Shown here piece after piece: positions 41,866-51,191 of a stretch of DNA of 64,000 bases. Origin of the DNA: Gemmatimonadota bacterium. GTDB lineage: Bacteria; Gemmatimonadota; Gemmatimonadetes; Gemmatimonadales; GWC2-71-9. The stretch is taken from assembly GCA_003222155.1 (NCBI GenBank), contig QHUU01000057.1:1-64000 (forward strand), in the 5' to 3' direction. Position numbers and translations under genes: made by a program. The notes under the pieces were generated by a model. That model made no database searches. It had not been told where the DNA came from and saw nothing but the letters and a program-made list of their open reading frames with translations. Positions within the stretch are counted from its first letter, which is position 1, and every line of letters begins with the position of its first letter.

Positions 41866-43485
41866 CTAGGCATTGAGGCCGAGACCCCACCGGATCAGCG
41901 CGACGGGCAGGCCGCCGTAGCGCAGCAGCGAGTCGTGGAACGCGCGCAGCGTGAACCGCGACCCGCGCGCCGCGCGGAAGTCCTTGCGCAGCTCGAGGAT
42001 CTCGCGGCGCCCCACGGCGTAGCAGAGCGGCTGAGCGGGCTCGGCGCAATAGCGGCGCACCTCCGCTTCCGCGTTGGCCCGATCCACGTGCAGCTCCGTG
42101 ACGAACTGGTCCACCGCCTGGCCGAACGTCATTCCCCGGGTGTGCAGTCCCACGTCGAGCAGCACGCGCGTCGCGCGCCACAGGAGATGGACGCGCTGGA
42201 AGAATGCTTCCTCTTCCGACCGGTAGAACCCTTCCTCGCCCATCATGTCTTCGCAGTACAGCGCCCACCCTTCGACCGTCAGCGGCGTCCACACGTTCTT
42301 GCGCGTGTCCGACCGCTGCGCTTGCGCGTGCACCAGGTGGAGGTGATGCCCGGGGTATCCCTCGTGCAGGGCGGTCACGCCGAGCTCGTGGCGGCAGTGG
42401 TCGCGCAGGATGCGCTCCTGCGCCGCCGCCGGAAGCTGTGGATCGGGCAGCGTGACGTAGAACCAGCCGGTGCGGTCGCTCGAGTACGGGCCGGGACTGT
42501 CGTAGGCGGCGAACGGGATGATGGGTCGCATGAACGCCGGCGTGGGCACCACGTCCAGCGGGGCGTCGGGGATCGCCGCCAGGCTGCGCGCTGCGACGAA
42601 GTCGCGCGCGCGCCGCATCTCCTCCGCGTACGACGCGACCAGCCCCCCCGCCGGAGGGTGGTCGGCGCGTAGCTCGTCGGTGACATCCTGCCAGCGCTTG
42701 CCGCCGTCGAACCGCGCCGCCCGGCGTGCCAGGTCGGCCTCGAGCTCTTCCTTCAGGTGCAGGCCGTAGCGCCACAGCTCGGGAGCCGTGTCGCGCAGGG
42801 CGTGCTCATAGTGCAAATGAAAGTTGAAGTCGTCCTCGCCCACTGCGAACTGGTCCGACGCCGATTCCAGCCAGCGCTCGATGTCGTGCGCGAAGCTCGC
42901 CAGGGCCGCCGCGGCGGCTTGCGCCGCCGCCGCAAGGCGCTGCGCCGCGGACGGCTCCACGCCGGCCAGGGGGGTCGCCACTTCCCGCACCAGGGCCAGT
43001 CCGCCTTCGTTGACGCGCAGCGCCGTCTCGACGAACACCCGCACCGGCTCGATCAGCGTGGCGCGCGCGTCGTCCAGCAGCGCCGGCACGTCCTCCAGCC
43101 GGCCTGCGAGCGCTCGTGCCTTGTCGGCGGGCGAGCGGTCGCCCCGCCCCAGCAGGAAGTGCAGGCCGCCCAGCAGGTGCGACAGCCAGAACGCGGGGTT
43201 CTTCGCCTGGGGTCGCTCGCGCTCGAACCGCCGCAGCAGCACGCGCAGGTCGTTCAACAGCGCCGTGCGGTCGATCTCGTCCTCGAGGTCGGCGGCCGGG
43301 GTCTCCTCGAGCGCGACGCCGATGGACTTGAGCGCCGCGAGATGCGGCGCCAGCGCGACCGGGCTGAATCGCCCGTAGCGGTCGTCGTACGTCCGCACGC
43401 CCGCCTGTGTCGCAGCGACGGGGTCCAAGTGCCAGCGCAAGTCGAAGTAGGCCCGCTCGATTTCCCGGAACGGCCCTACCGCCAT
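41866..43485 (-). CDS. DUF885 family metallopeptidase-like protein
   Basis: The product has 539 residues from ATG 43483-43485, overlapping the upstream synthase gene by 10 nt. DUF885 proteins are helical zinc hydrolases of unknown physiological substrate. The metal motif reads ALHEGYPGHHLH, with the downstream TVEGWALYCEDMMGEEGFY supplying the second Glu. The N-terminal region (YFDLRWHLDPVAATQAG) is also typical. There is no signal peptide, so it appears cytosolic, unlike many relatives that are exported. Confidence 0.87.
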   Translation of the reverse strand: MAVGPFREIERAYFDLRWHLDPVAATQAGVRTYDDRYGRFSPVALAPHLAALKSIGVALEETPAADLEDEIDRTALLNDLRVLLRRFERERPQAKNPAFWLSHLLGGLHFLLGRGDRSPADKARALAGRLEDVPALLDDARATLIEPVRVFVETALRVNEGGLALVREVATPLAGVEPSAAQRLAAAAQAAAAALASFAHDIERWLESASDQFAVGEDDFNFHLHYEHALRDTAPELWRYGLHLKEELEADLARRAARFDGGKRWQDVTDELRADHPPAGGLVASYAEEMRRARDFVAARSLAAIPDAPLDVVPTPAFMRPIIPFAAYDSPGPYSSDRTGWFYVTLPDPQLPAAAQERILRDHCRHELGVTALHEGYPGHHLHLVHAQAQRSDTRKNVWTPLTVEGWALYCEDMMGEEGFYRSEEEAFFQRVHLLWRATRVLLDVGLHTRGMTFGQAVDQFVTELHVDRANAEAEVRRYCAEPAQPLCYAVGRREILELRKDFRAARGSRFTLRAFHDSLLRYGGLPVALIRWGLGLNA

Positions 43486-44714
43486 ACCGCCTGCTTCAAG
43501 AGCCGGTGACACTCGTCGTCCGACAGCACGCGGTCGGTGCGCTTCGCGGCCTCGAACAGCACCCGGCACTGGGCCTCGTCCTCCGCGTCGTAGCCGTGCG
43601 TCTCGAGCCAGTACTTCACGTTGGAGAGTCCCGAGACCGGGGAGATCTCGATCTTCTGCTCGAGGCCGAGCTCCTGCGCCGGCACGGAGCTGTAGACGCG
43701 ATCGGCGAGCCAGGCATGGCCCTTTTTCTTGGCCTTGATGATCGCCGCCGCGTGCACCCCGGTCCCGGTGCGGAACGCGTCTCCGCCCATCACCGGGTAG
43801 TTCACCGGGATGGGCACGCCCAGCGCGTCGGCGACCAGCCGGCAGTACTCGGGCAGCTTCGCGATGTCGTGCCGGTGGGCGCCCAGCAGCTTGAGATTCA
43901 CGATCAGCAGGTCCATCTCCGCGTTGCCGACGCGCTCCCCCACGCCGAGCGCCGTGCCGTGCACACGGTCCACGCCCGCCTCGATCGCGGCGAGGCAATT
44001 GATCAGGCCCATCCCGCGGTCGCGGTGTCCGTGCCAATCAATCTTCACACGGTTCTGTTTGACGATTTCCCGCTTGACGAATTCAACCAGCGCATTCACT
44101 CCAGCCGGAGTTGCATGCCCGACGGTGTCCGCCAGGCAAATCCGTGTCGCGCCGCAGGCGATGGCCGTCCCGTACAACGCCTTGAGGGCGTCCGGCTTGG
44201 CCCGCGTGGTGTCCTCGGTCACGTACATGACCGGCAGGCCATGCTTCACGGCGTACGTGACCGCCTCTTCCGTCGATTGCAGGATCCGGTCCAGCGTCCA
44301 GTCTTCGGCGTACTGGCGGATGGGCGACGATCCGATGAAGGTCGCGGCTTCGATCGCGATCCCGACTTCGTCCGCCACCCGCACGATCGGCTCGATGTCG
44401 GCGATCACGGTGCGCGCCGCGCAGTTCGGGGCCAGCGGCAGCCGGGCGTCGCGGATCTCCGTGGCGAGCGCCCGCACCTGCTCCACCACACGCGGGCCCG
44501 CCCCCGGTAAGCCGATGTCGGCGGCCACGATGCCCAGGTCCGCCATGAGATGGAGCAGGCGTTTCTTGACGTCGAGCGCGGGGTCGCGGACGGAGGGGGA
44601 TTGCAACCCGTCGCGCAGCGTCTCGTCGTTCAGGTCGACCCGGGCGCGCGTCCAGTCGAACGACGCCGCGCCGCCGGCCCGGTTCCAGTCGTAGATCAAC
44701 TCACGCTCGTCCAT
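43476..44714 (-). CDS. Pyruvate-carboxyltransferase-domain enzyme (homocitrate/isopropylmalate synthase-like)
   Basis: The product has 412 residues. LNDETLRDGLQSP opens the TIM barrel with metal and substrate residues; DIGLPGAG, EAATFIGSSPIRQYAEDW, the metal-binding DWHGHRDRGMG and GNAEMDLLIVNLKLLG follow. It belongs to the acyl-CoA + 2-oxoacid Claisen synthases. It lacks the C-terminal LeuA regulatory domain, so homocitrate-, citramalate- or methylthioalkylmalate-type chemistry is possible; I cannot choose. A TTGACG-N17-GACACT pair ends 5 nt before the ATG. The DUF885 gene overlaps its 3' end. Confidence 0.85.
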   Translation of the reverse strand: MDERELIYDWNRAGGAASFDWTRARVDLNDETLRDGLQSPSVRDPALDVKKRLLHLMADLGIVAADIGLPGAGPRVVEQVRALATEIRDARLPLAPNCAARTVIADIEPIVRVADEVGIAIEAATFIGSSPIRQYAEDWTLDRILQSTEEAVTYAVKHGLPVMYVTEDTTRAKPDALKALYGTAIACGATRICLADTVGHATPAGVNALVEFVKREIVKQNRVKIDWHGHRDRGMGLINCLAAIEAGVDRVHGTALGVGERVGNAEMDLLIVNLKLLGAHRHDIAKLPEYCRLVADALGVPIPVNYPVMGGDAFRTGTGVHAAAIIKAKKKGHAWLADRVYSSVPAQELGLEQKIEISPVSGLSNVKYWLETHGYDAEDEAQCRVLFEAAKRTDRVLSDDECHRLLKQAVWR

Positions 44715-44719
44715 GACCT

Positions 44720-44748
44720 AGTGTCACCCTCTCGCCCCCCACCGTCAA
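44720..44748 (-). promoter_or_regulatory. Predicted leaderless promoter of the synthase-DUF885 operon
   Basis: On the minus strand TTGACG (44743-44748), a 17-bp spacer and GACACT (44720-44725) are followed by AGGTC and ATG 44712-44714. The -35 box is nearly consensus; the -10 is weaker. Confidence 0.45.
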
Positions 44749-44768
44749 GCGGGTTAGTGTGAGACACC

Positions 44769-45983
44769 GTGGAGCACACCCTCTCGCGCCTGCTCGCGCA
44801 CGAGCGCATCCGCGCCGCCCGGCGCCACGTCGAGCGCGCCGACGACGTGACGCTCGCGCGTCAGGCCGCGCTCTCCGCCACGCCGGCGCCGACCGGTGCG
44901 GAGGGAGCGCGCGGCGCGCGCGTCGTCGACTTGTTTCGCGAGGTCGGGCTCGCGGACGTGGGGGTCGACGACGCGGGCAACGTGCGCGGCTGGTTCGGAA
45001 AGAACGGGCAAGGGTCTGGCGAAGGACCGGTGGTGGTGGCCGCGCACCTGGACACGGTGTTCGGTCCCGAGGTGGACGTACGGGTCAAGCGGCGCGGCCA
45101 GCGGCTCGAAGGCCCCGGCATCTCGGACAACGCCCGCGGGCTCGCGGCGCTGGTGGCGGTGGCGGAGGCCCTGGTCGCGACGGGGGTCCCGACGGCACGC
45201 CCAATCCTGTTCGCCGCGACGGTCGGGGAAGAGGGGTCAGGCGATCTCAGGGGCGTGAAATACCTCTTGAACGGGAAACGGGAAACGGGAAACGGGAAAC
45301 CCGTGGCCTTCATCGCCCTCGACGGCGCGGGGCTCGAGCGCGTGATCCACCGCGCGCTCGGCTCCAAGCGCTATCACGTCACGTTCCGGGGGCCGGGCGG
45401 CCATTCCTGGGCCGCGTTCGGCGTCGCCAACCCCGCGAACGCCGTGGGGCGCGCCGCCGCCCTGCTCGCGGACCTCCCCACCGTCACGGCGCCACGCACC
45501 ACCTGCGCCGTGGTGGGCCTGGGGGGCGGCACCGGGCTCAACTCGATCCCCCAGGATGCCTGGCTCGATCTGGACCTGCGGAGCGAGGATCCCCGCGCCC
45601 TGGCGCAGCTCGACGTCACGGTCCGCGCCGCGCTCGAGCGCGCCGCGGACGACGAGAACCGTACCCGCACCAAGGGGACGCCGCCCCTGCGCGTGGAAGT
45701 GCAGCTCGTGGGCGATCGCCCCTGCGGCATCACGCCGCGCGCCCATCCCTTGGTGCAGGCGGCGATCGCGGCCAATCGCGCGCTGGGCCACGACGCCGAG
45801 CTCGCCAGCGCCTCCACCGACGCGAACGCGCCGATCGCGCTCGGCATCCCCGCGATCGCGCTGGGCGCGGGCGGCAAGGCGGGCGACGCGCATCTCACCA
45901 CCGAGTGGTACGAGAACGTCGAAGGAGCGCTCGGGATCGTCCGCGCGCTCCTCGTCACCGCCGCGATGGCGGAGGCCGGCTAG
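44769..45983 (+). CDS. M20-family aminoacylase/tripeptidase-like peptidase
   Basis: The product has 404 residues from GTG 44769. Motifs: VVAAHLDTVFG (first metal His-Asp), GPGISDNARGLAAL (bridging Asp), VGEEGSGDLRG (catalytic Glu), and the dimerisation-domain RGPGGHSWAAFGVANPANA. It resembles PepT-like M20 peptidases and has no signal peptide. Residues near GVKYLLNGKRETGNGKPVAF are encoded by ACGGGAA heptamers in frame, inserted in a loop just after the catalytic Glu. It is divergent from the synthase gene and overlaps the peroxiredoxin end by 4 nt. Confidence 0.87.
   Translation: MEHTLSRLLAHERIRAARRHVERADDVTLARQAALSATPAPTGAEGARGARVVDLFREVGLADVGVDDAGNVRGWFGKNGQGSGEGPVVVAAHLDTVFGPEVDVRVKRRGQRLEGPGISDNARGLAALVAVAEALVATGVPTARPILFAATVGEEGSGDLRGVKYLLNGKRETGNGKPVAFIALDGAGLERVIHRALGSKRYHVTFRGPGGHSWAAFGVANPANAVGRAAALLADLPTVTAPRTTCAVVGLGGGTGLNSIPQDAWLDLDLRSEDPRALAQLDVTVRAALERAADDENRTRTKGTPPLRVEVQLVGDRPCGITPRAHPLVQAAIAANRALGHDAELASASTDANAPIALGIPAIALGAGGKAGDAHLTTEWYENVEGALGIVRALLVTAAMAEAG
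45271..45298. repeat. ACGGGAA heptamers, in frame in the M20 peptidase gene
   Basis: Four tandem copies of ACGGGAA encode NGKRETGNGK. No inverted partner arm is present here, unlike in gpmI and fdhD. The repeat lies in an expected surface loop between two strands. Confidence 0.75.
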
Positions 45984-46465
45984 GCCGGGGCCTCCCCTCT
46001 CCGGAGGGCCCGCGCCACCGCGAGCGACTCCCGGCTGTGGTTCGTGGCGCGGAGCTGCGAGGAGTAGATGTGGCGCACCACTCCCTCCGGATCGATCACG
46101 TACGTCACGCGACCGGGGATGAGCCCCAGCGTTTTCTCGACGCCGTACAGCTCGCGCACCTTCCCCTCCCGGTCGGAGAGCAGCAGGAACGGCAGCCCCT
46201 GATTCGCCGCGAAGCGGCGGTGCGACGCCACCGAATCGGCACTCACACCGATCACCTCGGCACCGGCCGCCGTGAACGCGTCGTAGCTGTCCCGGAACGC
46301 CCGAGCCTCGACCGTGCACCCCGGTGTCTGGTCTTTCGGATAGAAGTACAGCACCACGGTCTTCCGGCCCACCAGATCTCGCAGCCGTACGGGCGTGCCG
46401 GTCTGATCGGGGAGCGTAAAGTCCGGCGCCACGTCTCCGACCCTCACCTTCGGTGCTTTCGTCAT
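45980..46465 (-). CDS. bcp: Bcp/PrxQ-type peroxiredoxin, 1-Cys form
   Basis: The product has 161 residues from ATG 46463-46465, preceded by GGGGGAG. It is a thiol peroxidase with APDFTLPDQTG, VLYFYPKDQTPGCTVEARAF and VIGVSADSV. The peroxidatic Cys is in TPGCTVE. The resolving Cys usually five residues later is replaced (EARAF), and no other Cys is present, so it must be recycled by an external thiol. It is the last gene of the efflux operon, 26 nt after emrB. Confidence 0.92.
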   Translation of the reverse strand: MTKAPKVRVGDVAPDFTLPDQTGTPVRLRDLVGRKTVVLYFYPKDQTPGCTVEARAFRDSYDAFTAAGAEVIGVSADSVASHRRFAANQGLPFLLLSDREGKVRELYGVEKTLGLIPGRVTYVIDPEGVVRHIYSSQLRATNHSRESLAVARALRRGEAPA

Positions 46466-46491
46466 CAACTCCCCCTTCTCCTCGGTCAAAC

Positions 46492-48084
46492 TCAATGTGC
46501 AGCGGCACCCCCGCCCGGCATCCCCTTGCTCTTGTGCATCAGGAGCAGCAGCGGCAACGACAGCACGAACACCGCGCCGAACAGCAGGAACAGCTGCTCG
46601 AAAGAAAGCATCAGCGCCTGGCGCGTGACCTGGCCGTTTAGCACCAGCAACGCCTTGGAATCGGCCAGGGGCGCCGGCGTGCCGGTGGCGATCAGCCGCG
46701 CCGCGATGGCGCCCAGCCGCTCCCGGGTCACCTCGCTGTACTGCGTCACGTTGGCGATCAAGTCGGCCCGATGGATCGCCGTGAAGCGCTGCACCAGCGT
46801 CGCCGAGATGGCGATCCCCACGCTGCCGCCGAGCTGCCGCATCAAGTTGAAGAGCCCGGTGCCGTTCGGGATCTTGCTCATGGGCAGGTCCGCCAGAGCG
46901 AGATTGGTGAGCGGCACGAAGATCAACCCCAGCCCGACGCCGCGGAAAATCAGCGGCCAGAAGAAATCGCTCATGCCGCTGTCGGTCGTGAAATGGGCAT
47001 GTTTCCACATCGAGAGCGCGAAGATCGACACCCCCGCCAGGATCGAGAGCCGCGCATCGAACTTGCCCGCCGTGCGCCCCATCGTCGCCATCGTGAACGC
47101 GCTCGCGAGGGCGCCGGGAAGAATGACGAATCCGGTCTGCTCCGCCGTGAAATTCTGGAGATTCTGGAGGTACACCGGCAGTACGAAGACGGTGGCGTAG
47201 AGGCAGATGCCCAGCACGCCGCCGAAGACGACTCCCACGGCGAGTTGGCGGCTGTTGAGAATCCGCAGGTCCACCACCGGATGCTCGGTCGTGAGCTCGT
47301 GCCACACGAACGAGACGAGCGACACGGCGCTGATCAGGCCGTACATGGTCACTTCGCGCGACTGGAACCAGTCGAGCCGCTCGCCGCGCTCGAGCATGGT
47401 CTGCAGCGTGCCGATCCCCACGGCCAGGAGCAGCAGCCCGACGTAGTCCACCCGCTCCGCCTTCTGCTGATAGCGTGAGTCGTTGACGAAGCTGAGCGAC
47501 AGGGCGAGCGCCAGCATCCCGATGGGGATGTTGATGTAGAAGATCCACGGCCAGCCGAACGCATCGGTGATGTAGCCGCCGAGTGTGGGCCCGAGCGTGG
47601 GACCGACCATCACGCCCACGCCGAAGATCGCCATCGCCGTGCCGTACTCCTCGCGCGGGAATTCCTCGTACAGGATGGCCTGTGAGGTGGAGAGCAGCGC
47701 CCCGCCCCCCAGTCCCTGGATGATACGCCAGAACACGAGCGAGGCGAGTGAATGCGCGTTGCCGCAGAAGAACGACGACACGATGAAGATCGCGATCGAG
47801 CCGGCGAAATAGCTTCGCCGCCCGAAGTACGCCGACAGCCAGCCGGTGATGGGCAGGATGATCACGTTCGCCACGATGTACCCGGTCGACACCCAGGCGA
47901 TCTCGTCGAGCGTCGCTCCCAGGTTTCCCATCATGTGGGGGATCGCGACGTTCACAATGCTGGTGTCGAGCAGCTCCAGCACGGACGCGAGCGAGACCGT
48001 GACCGCGATGATGTAGCGGTACCTGTAGCGGTCGGCGCTCGCGCCGAGCGCCGGGGCCGGGGCCGGGAGAGCAGCGGTGGCCAC
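46492..48084 (-). CDS. emrB: DHA2-family (EmrB/QacA-type) multidrug efflux transporter
   Basis: This 530-residue inner-membrane protein has 14 predicted helices. Signature segments: LELLDTSIVNVAIPHMM (motif D1), YFGRRSYFAGSIAIFI, RIIQGLGGGALLSTSQAIL and the antiporter motif GVGVMVGPTLGPTLGGYI. It would export toxic compounds with proton exchange through EmrA and TolC encoded upstream. GTG 48082-48084 lies 7 nt after emrA. Confidence 0.92.
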   Translation of the reverse strand: MATAALPAPAPALGASADRYRYRYIIAVTVSLASVLELLDTSIVNVAIPHMMGNLGATLDEIAWVSTGYIVANVIILPITGWLSAYFGRRSYFAGSIAIFIVSSFFCGNAHSLASLVFWRIIQGLGGGALLSTSQAILYEEFPREEYGTAMAIFGVGVMVGPTLGPTLGGYITDAFGWPWIFYINIPIGMLALALSLSFVNDSRYQQKAERVDYVGLLLLAVGIGTLQTMLERGERLDWFQSREVTMYGLISAVSLVSFVWHELTTEHPVVDLRILNSRQLAVGVVFGGVLGICLYATVFVLPVYLQNLQNFTAEQTGFVILPGALASAFTMATMGRTAGKFDARLSILAGVSIFALSMWKHAHFTTDSGMSDFFWPLIFRGVGLGLIFVPLTNLALADLPMSKIPNGTGLFNLMRQLGGSVGIAISATLVQRFTAIHRADLIANVTQYSEVTRERLGAIAARLIATGTPAPLADSKALLVLNGQVTRQALMLSFEQLFLLFGAVFVLSLPLLLLMHKSKGMPGGGAAAH

Positions 48085-48091
48085 GGGTCGG

Positions 48092-49138
48092 CTATTTCGT
48101 CTGGATGGTCACGACCACGCTCATCCCGGGCCGCAGCGGATGGGTCGGGTCGACCTTGTCGGGCCGGATACGGACCGGCACACGCTGCACCACCTTCGTG
48201 AAGTTCCCGGTCGCGTTGTCGGGGGGGAGCAGCGAGAACCGCGCCCCCGTCGCCGGCGACAGGCTCTGCACGTGCCCGCGGAAATGCGCGCCTGGATAGG
48301 CGTCGACCGTGAAGTCCACCGGCTCACCGGGCTTCACGTCGGCGATCTCCGTCTCCTTCAGGTTGGCCGTGAGCCACACATCCTCGAGCGGCACGACGCT
48401 CATCAACGGCTGACCCGGCTGGACCAGCTGCCCCAGCTCCACGGTCTTCTTGCTCACGACGCCGGAGGACGGAGCGATGACGCGCGTGTAGGACAGGTTC
48501 AGCGCCGCCTGGTCGCGCGCGGCGCGCGCCGCGCCGACCCGGGCGTCCGCCGCCACCAGCGCCGCCTGGGCCGCCGCCAGCGCGGCGTCGGCCGCCCGGG
48601 CGGCCGCCTCGACCGCGTCGAGCTGCTGCTTCGACACGATCTCCTGCAGCGCCAGCGGCCTGACGCGATCCAGGTCGGCGTGCGCTTTCAGCGCGTTCGC
48701 CTGCGCCTGCTCCACCTGGGCCTCCGCCTGTCCGACGCGCGCCCGGTTCGAGACGCCCGCGAGCGCCACGGCCAGGTCCGCCTCGACCTGCGCCAGCCGA
48801 ACCCGGTAATCGCGGTCGTCCAGCACCACGAGCGTGTCCCCGGCCTTGACGCCCTGGTTCTCATCGATCCGGACTTCGGTCACGAAGCCGCCGACCTTCG
48901 GCAGGATCGGGACGATGTGCCCATCCACCTGCGCGTTGTCCGTGGAGACGTGGCTCAGGCCGTAGATCCAGCGTCGCGCCCCCAGCGCCAGCAGCGCCAC
49001 CAGCGCCAGCCCCATCACGCTGAACACGATCCGCCGCCGGCCACCCGCCTTGGGCTCGGCCGCAGGCGCCGGGGACGCCGGGGGAGCCGCCTTCGCGGCG
49101 GAATCGCGCCTGGTCTCTGGTTCGATCGTCGTAGCCAT
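48092..49138 (-). CDS. emrA: EmrA/HlyD-type membrane fusion protein
   Basis: This 348-residue periplasmic adaptor is anchored by one N-terminal helix (IVFSVMGLALVALLALGA). HVSTDNAQVDGHIVPILPKV is the characteristic start of the lipoyl/barrel-sandwich domain. A long Ala/Gln-rich coiled-coil hairpin follows (QAEAQVEQAQANALKAHADL), then YTRVIAPSSGVVSKK and PVRIRPDKV. It links EmrB to the TolC-type channel. It lies 35 nt after the tolC-like gene. Confidence 0.92.
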   Translation of the reverse strand: MATTIEPETRRDSAAKAAPPASPAPAAEPKAGGRRRIVFSVMGLALVALLALGARRWIYGLSHVSTDNAQVDGHIVPILPKVGGFVTEVRIDENQGVKAGDTLVVLDDRDYRVRLAQVEADLAVALAGVSNRARVGQAEAQVEQAQANALKAHADLDRVRPLALQEIVSKQQLDAVEAAARAADAALAAAQAALVAADARVGAARAARDQAALNLSYTRVIAPSSGVVSKKTVELGQLVQPGQPLMSVVPLEDVWLTANLKETEIADVKPGEPVDFTVDAYPGAHFRGHVQSLSPATGARFSLLPPDNATGNFTKVVQRVPVRIRPDKVDPTHPLRPGMSVVVTIQTK

Positions 49139-49173
49139 AGACTCGCTCTTGATCCGTGGTTCGATGTGATGCG

Positions 49174-50547
49174 TCAGTGCAGGGTCCGGGCGACGCCCGC
49201 CGCCCGTGCCAGGGAGACGCGCGCGGTCGCGGCCGCGAAGCGCGCGTCGATGTCCGTATCCCGCGCCCGAATCAGGTTCGACTGCGCGTCGATCACTTCG
49301 ATGTTGCCGGCGACGCCGGCCTTGAAACGCTCCCGCGACTGCGACAGCTCCTGCGCCGCGAGCCGCAGCCGCTCCGCGGCGACCGCCTGCTGCGCTTCCG
49401 CCGAATGGAGGTCGAGCAACGCGCCGTCCACGTCGGCCGCGATCTGCTGGCGCAGGTCGCGCTCCCGCACCCGCGATTCGCGCACCACGGCGTCCTGCTC
49501 GGCCAGGCGCGCCTCGCGGCGGAAGCCGTCCAGGATCGGCACGCTGACCTGCAGCGTCACGTCGCGCGTCGCGATCGCGCCCGGCACCGTCCGTCCGTTC
49601 ACGCCGTAGTCCGCTCCTACCTCGAGCCGCGGCAACCGTTCCGCGCGGATCGCCGCGCCGCTTTGCCGCGCCGCGCCGGCGCGCGCCAGCTCGGCCCTCA
49701 AGTCGGGCCGGTTGGCGAGGCCCGCCGCCACGAGCGAATCGCGCGCCGCCGGCACCTCCGCCGCGCCCAGCGTAGCGGCAAGCGTGTCCGTGAAGGCGAG
49801 CGGCGTGCCGGGGTCGATCCCCAGCGCGCGGGTCAGATCGATGCGCGCGCGGTCCAGCTGGTTCTTGGCGACGAGCAGCAGGCCTTCGGCCGTGACGAGC
49901 TGCGTCCGCGCCCGCGTCACGTCGATCGCCGCGCTCACGCCCGCCGCCTTCTGCGCCTCCGCCAGGCCCACCAGCTCCGCCGCGATCGCGGAATCGGCCT
50001 GGCGCGCCGCCACAACCGCCTGCGCGCGCACCGCCCGCAGATACGCCAGTGCCGCGGTCAGCGCCGTGCCCTCCACGGTCACGCTCCGCTCGGCGTGACT
50101 CCCGTCCGCCTGGGCTCTGGCGGCGCGGACCCGCGCCACGCTCGACCAGTCGAACAACGCCTGCGACGCGCTCACGCGGGCGTCGTACAGGTTGAACGGG
50201 CCGATCAGCTCCGGCAGCGTGGCGGGCGGCCCCCCGGTCCCGGTCGGGAAGCTGAAGTCGATGCCGAGGGACTTCGAATTGAACGTGCGATTGAGCCACG
50301 AGCCCACCAGGGACAGCGACGGCAACAGCGCCGCCCGCGTCTGCCGCACGCGCGCGTCCGCCTCGTCCGCCCGCAACCCGGCGAGCGCCACCACGGGCGC
50401 CTCGCTCGACGCGACGCGCACGGCGTCCGCGAACGACAAGCGCAGGGCTGCGGCGGCCGCGGGGACCTGAGCCGCCAGGACGGGGGGCGCGGCGACGAGC
50501 CACGCGAGCACGCCTACCAGCCGACCGCTAGCGGTTCGCGATGCCAT
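49174..50547 (-). CDS. TolC-family outer-membrane efflux channel
   Basis: The product has 457 residues with a signal peptide ending near PVLAAQ. Two TolC repeats are visible, each a pair of long helices and strands: SFADAVRVASSEAPVVALAG with QTRAALLPSLSLVGSW, and GLANRPDLRAELARAGAAR with LPRLEVGADYGVNG. VSVPILDGFRREA is the conserved second barrel strand region. It completes the tripartite EmrAB pump. Its ATG lies 20 nt inside the tetR 3' end, so the operon begins with the repressor. Confidence 0.9.
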   Translation of the reverse strand: MASRTASGRLVGVLAWLVAAPPVLAAQVPAAAAALRLSFADAVRVASSEAPVVALAGLRADEADARVRQTRAALLPSLSLVGSWLNRTFNSKSLGIDFSFPTGTGGPPATLPELIGPFNLYDARVSASQALFDWSSVARVRAARAQADGSHAERSVTVEGTALTAALAYLRAVRAQAVVAARQADSAIAAELVGLAEAQKAAGVSAAIDVTRARTQLVTAEGLLLVAKNQLDRARIDLTRALGIDPGTPLAFTDTLAATLGAAEVPAARDSLVAAGLANRPDLRAELARAGAARQSGAAIRAERLPRLEVGADYGVNGRTVPGAIATRDVTLQVSVPILDGFRREARLAEQDAVVRESRVRERDLRQQIAADVDGALLDLHSAEAQQAVAAERLRLAAQELSQSRERFKAGVAGNIEVIDAQSNLIRARDTDIDARFAAATARVSLARAAGVARTLH

Positions 50548-51178
50548 TGAGATACAGGTCGATGTGGGTGTCGAGATAGGTCTGCACGTTGAACCCCTCC
50601 GGCATGCACGACGCGAAGGCGCGCCGCGCCACGGTGGCGTGCATCAGCGGCGACATCGCCAGCTTCGCGGCGACCGTGACGTCCACGGGCCGGAACTCGC
50701 CGTTCTGGATGCCGCGCTCGATGACGCCCGCCATGAGGCGGTGCCCGCGCGTCACGACTTCGTCGTAGTAGAAACGGGTCAGCTCGGGAAAAGTTGCCGC
50801 CTCGGCCATCATCAGTTTCGGGATTCCGGCGAGGGCGGTCTCCCCCACCAGCCGCCAGTACTCCCGCACCAACCGCTCCAGCAGCTCGCGCGCGCTGCCG
50901 GTGAAGGACCGCGCCAGCGCCTCTCCCTGGGCGATGACCGGCACGATCGTTTCGCGCACCACCGCCTTGAACAGGGCTTCCTTGCTGTCGAAGTAGAGGT
51001 AAACCGTGCCCTTGGTTACGCCGGCGCGGCGCGCCACGTCGGCGACCTTGGCGGCGGCGAAGCCGCGCTCCACGAACACGTCGAGCGCGGCGGCCACGAT
51101 CTCGCCCGGACGCGCTTCCTTGCGCCGCTGCCAACGCGGCGGTCGCGGGCGCTTCGATGGAGTGACGGCGTGGCTCAC
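50528..51178 (-). CDS. TetR-family repressor of the efflux operon
   Basis: The product has 216 residues from GTG 51176-51178, with a good GGAGG 7 nt upstream. The N-terminal helix-turn-helix reads AAKVADVARRAGVTKGTVYL followed by YFDSKEALFKAVV, the TetR consensus. The C-terminal domain is a helical ligand-binding region. It is the first gene of the tetR-tolC-emrA-emrB-bcp operon. A perfect TTACTGA-N4-TCAGTAA operator overlaps its promoter, so it likely represses its own operon. Confidence 0.92.
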   Translation of the reverse strand: MSHAVTPSKRPRPPRWQRRKEARPGEIVAAALDVFVERGFAAAKVADVARRAGVTKGTVYLYFDSKEALFKAVVRETIVPVIAQGEALARSFTGSARELLERLVREYWRLVGETALAGIPKLMMAEAATFPELTRFYYDEVVTRGHRLMAGVIERGIQNGEFRPVDVTVAAKLAMSPLMHATVARRAFASCMPEGFNVQTYLDTHIDLYLNGIANR

Positions 51179-51191
51179 GGCTGATCCTCCG

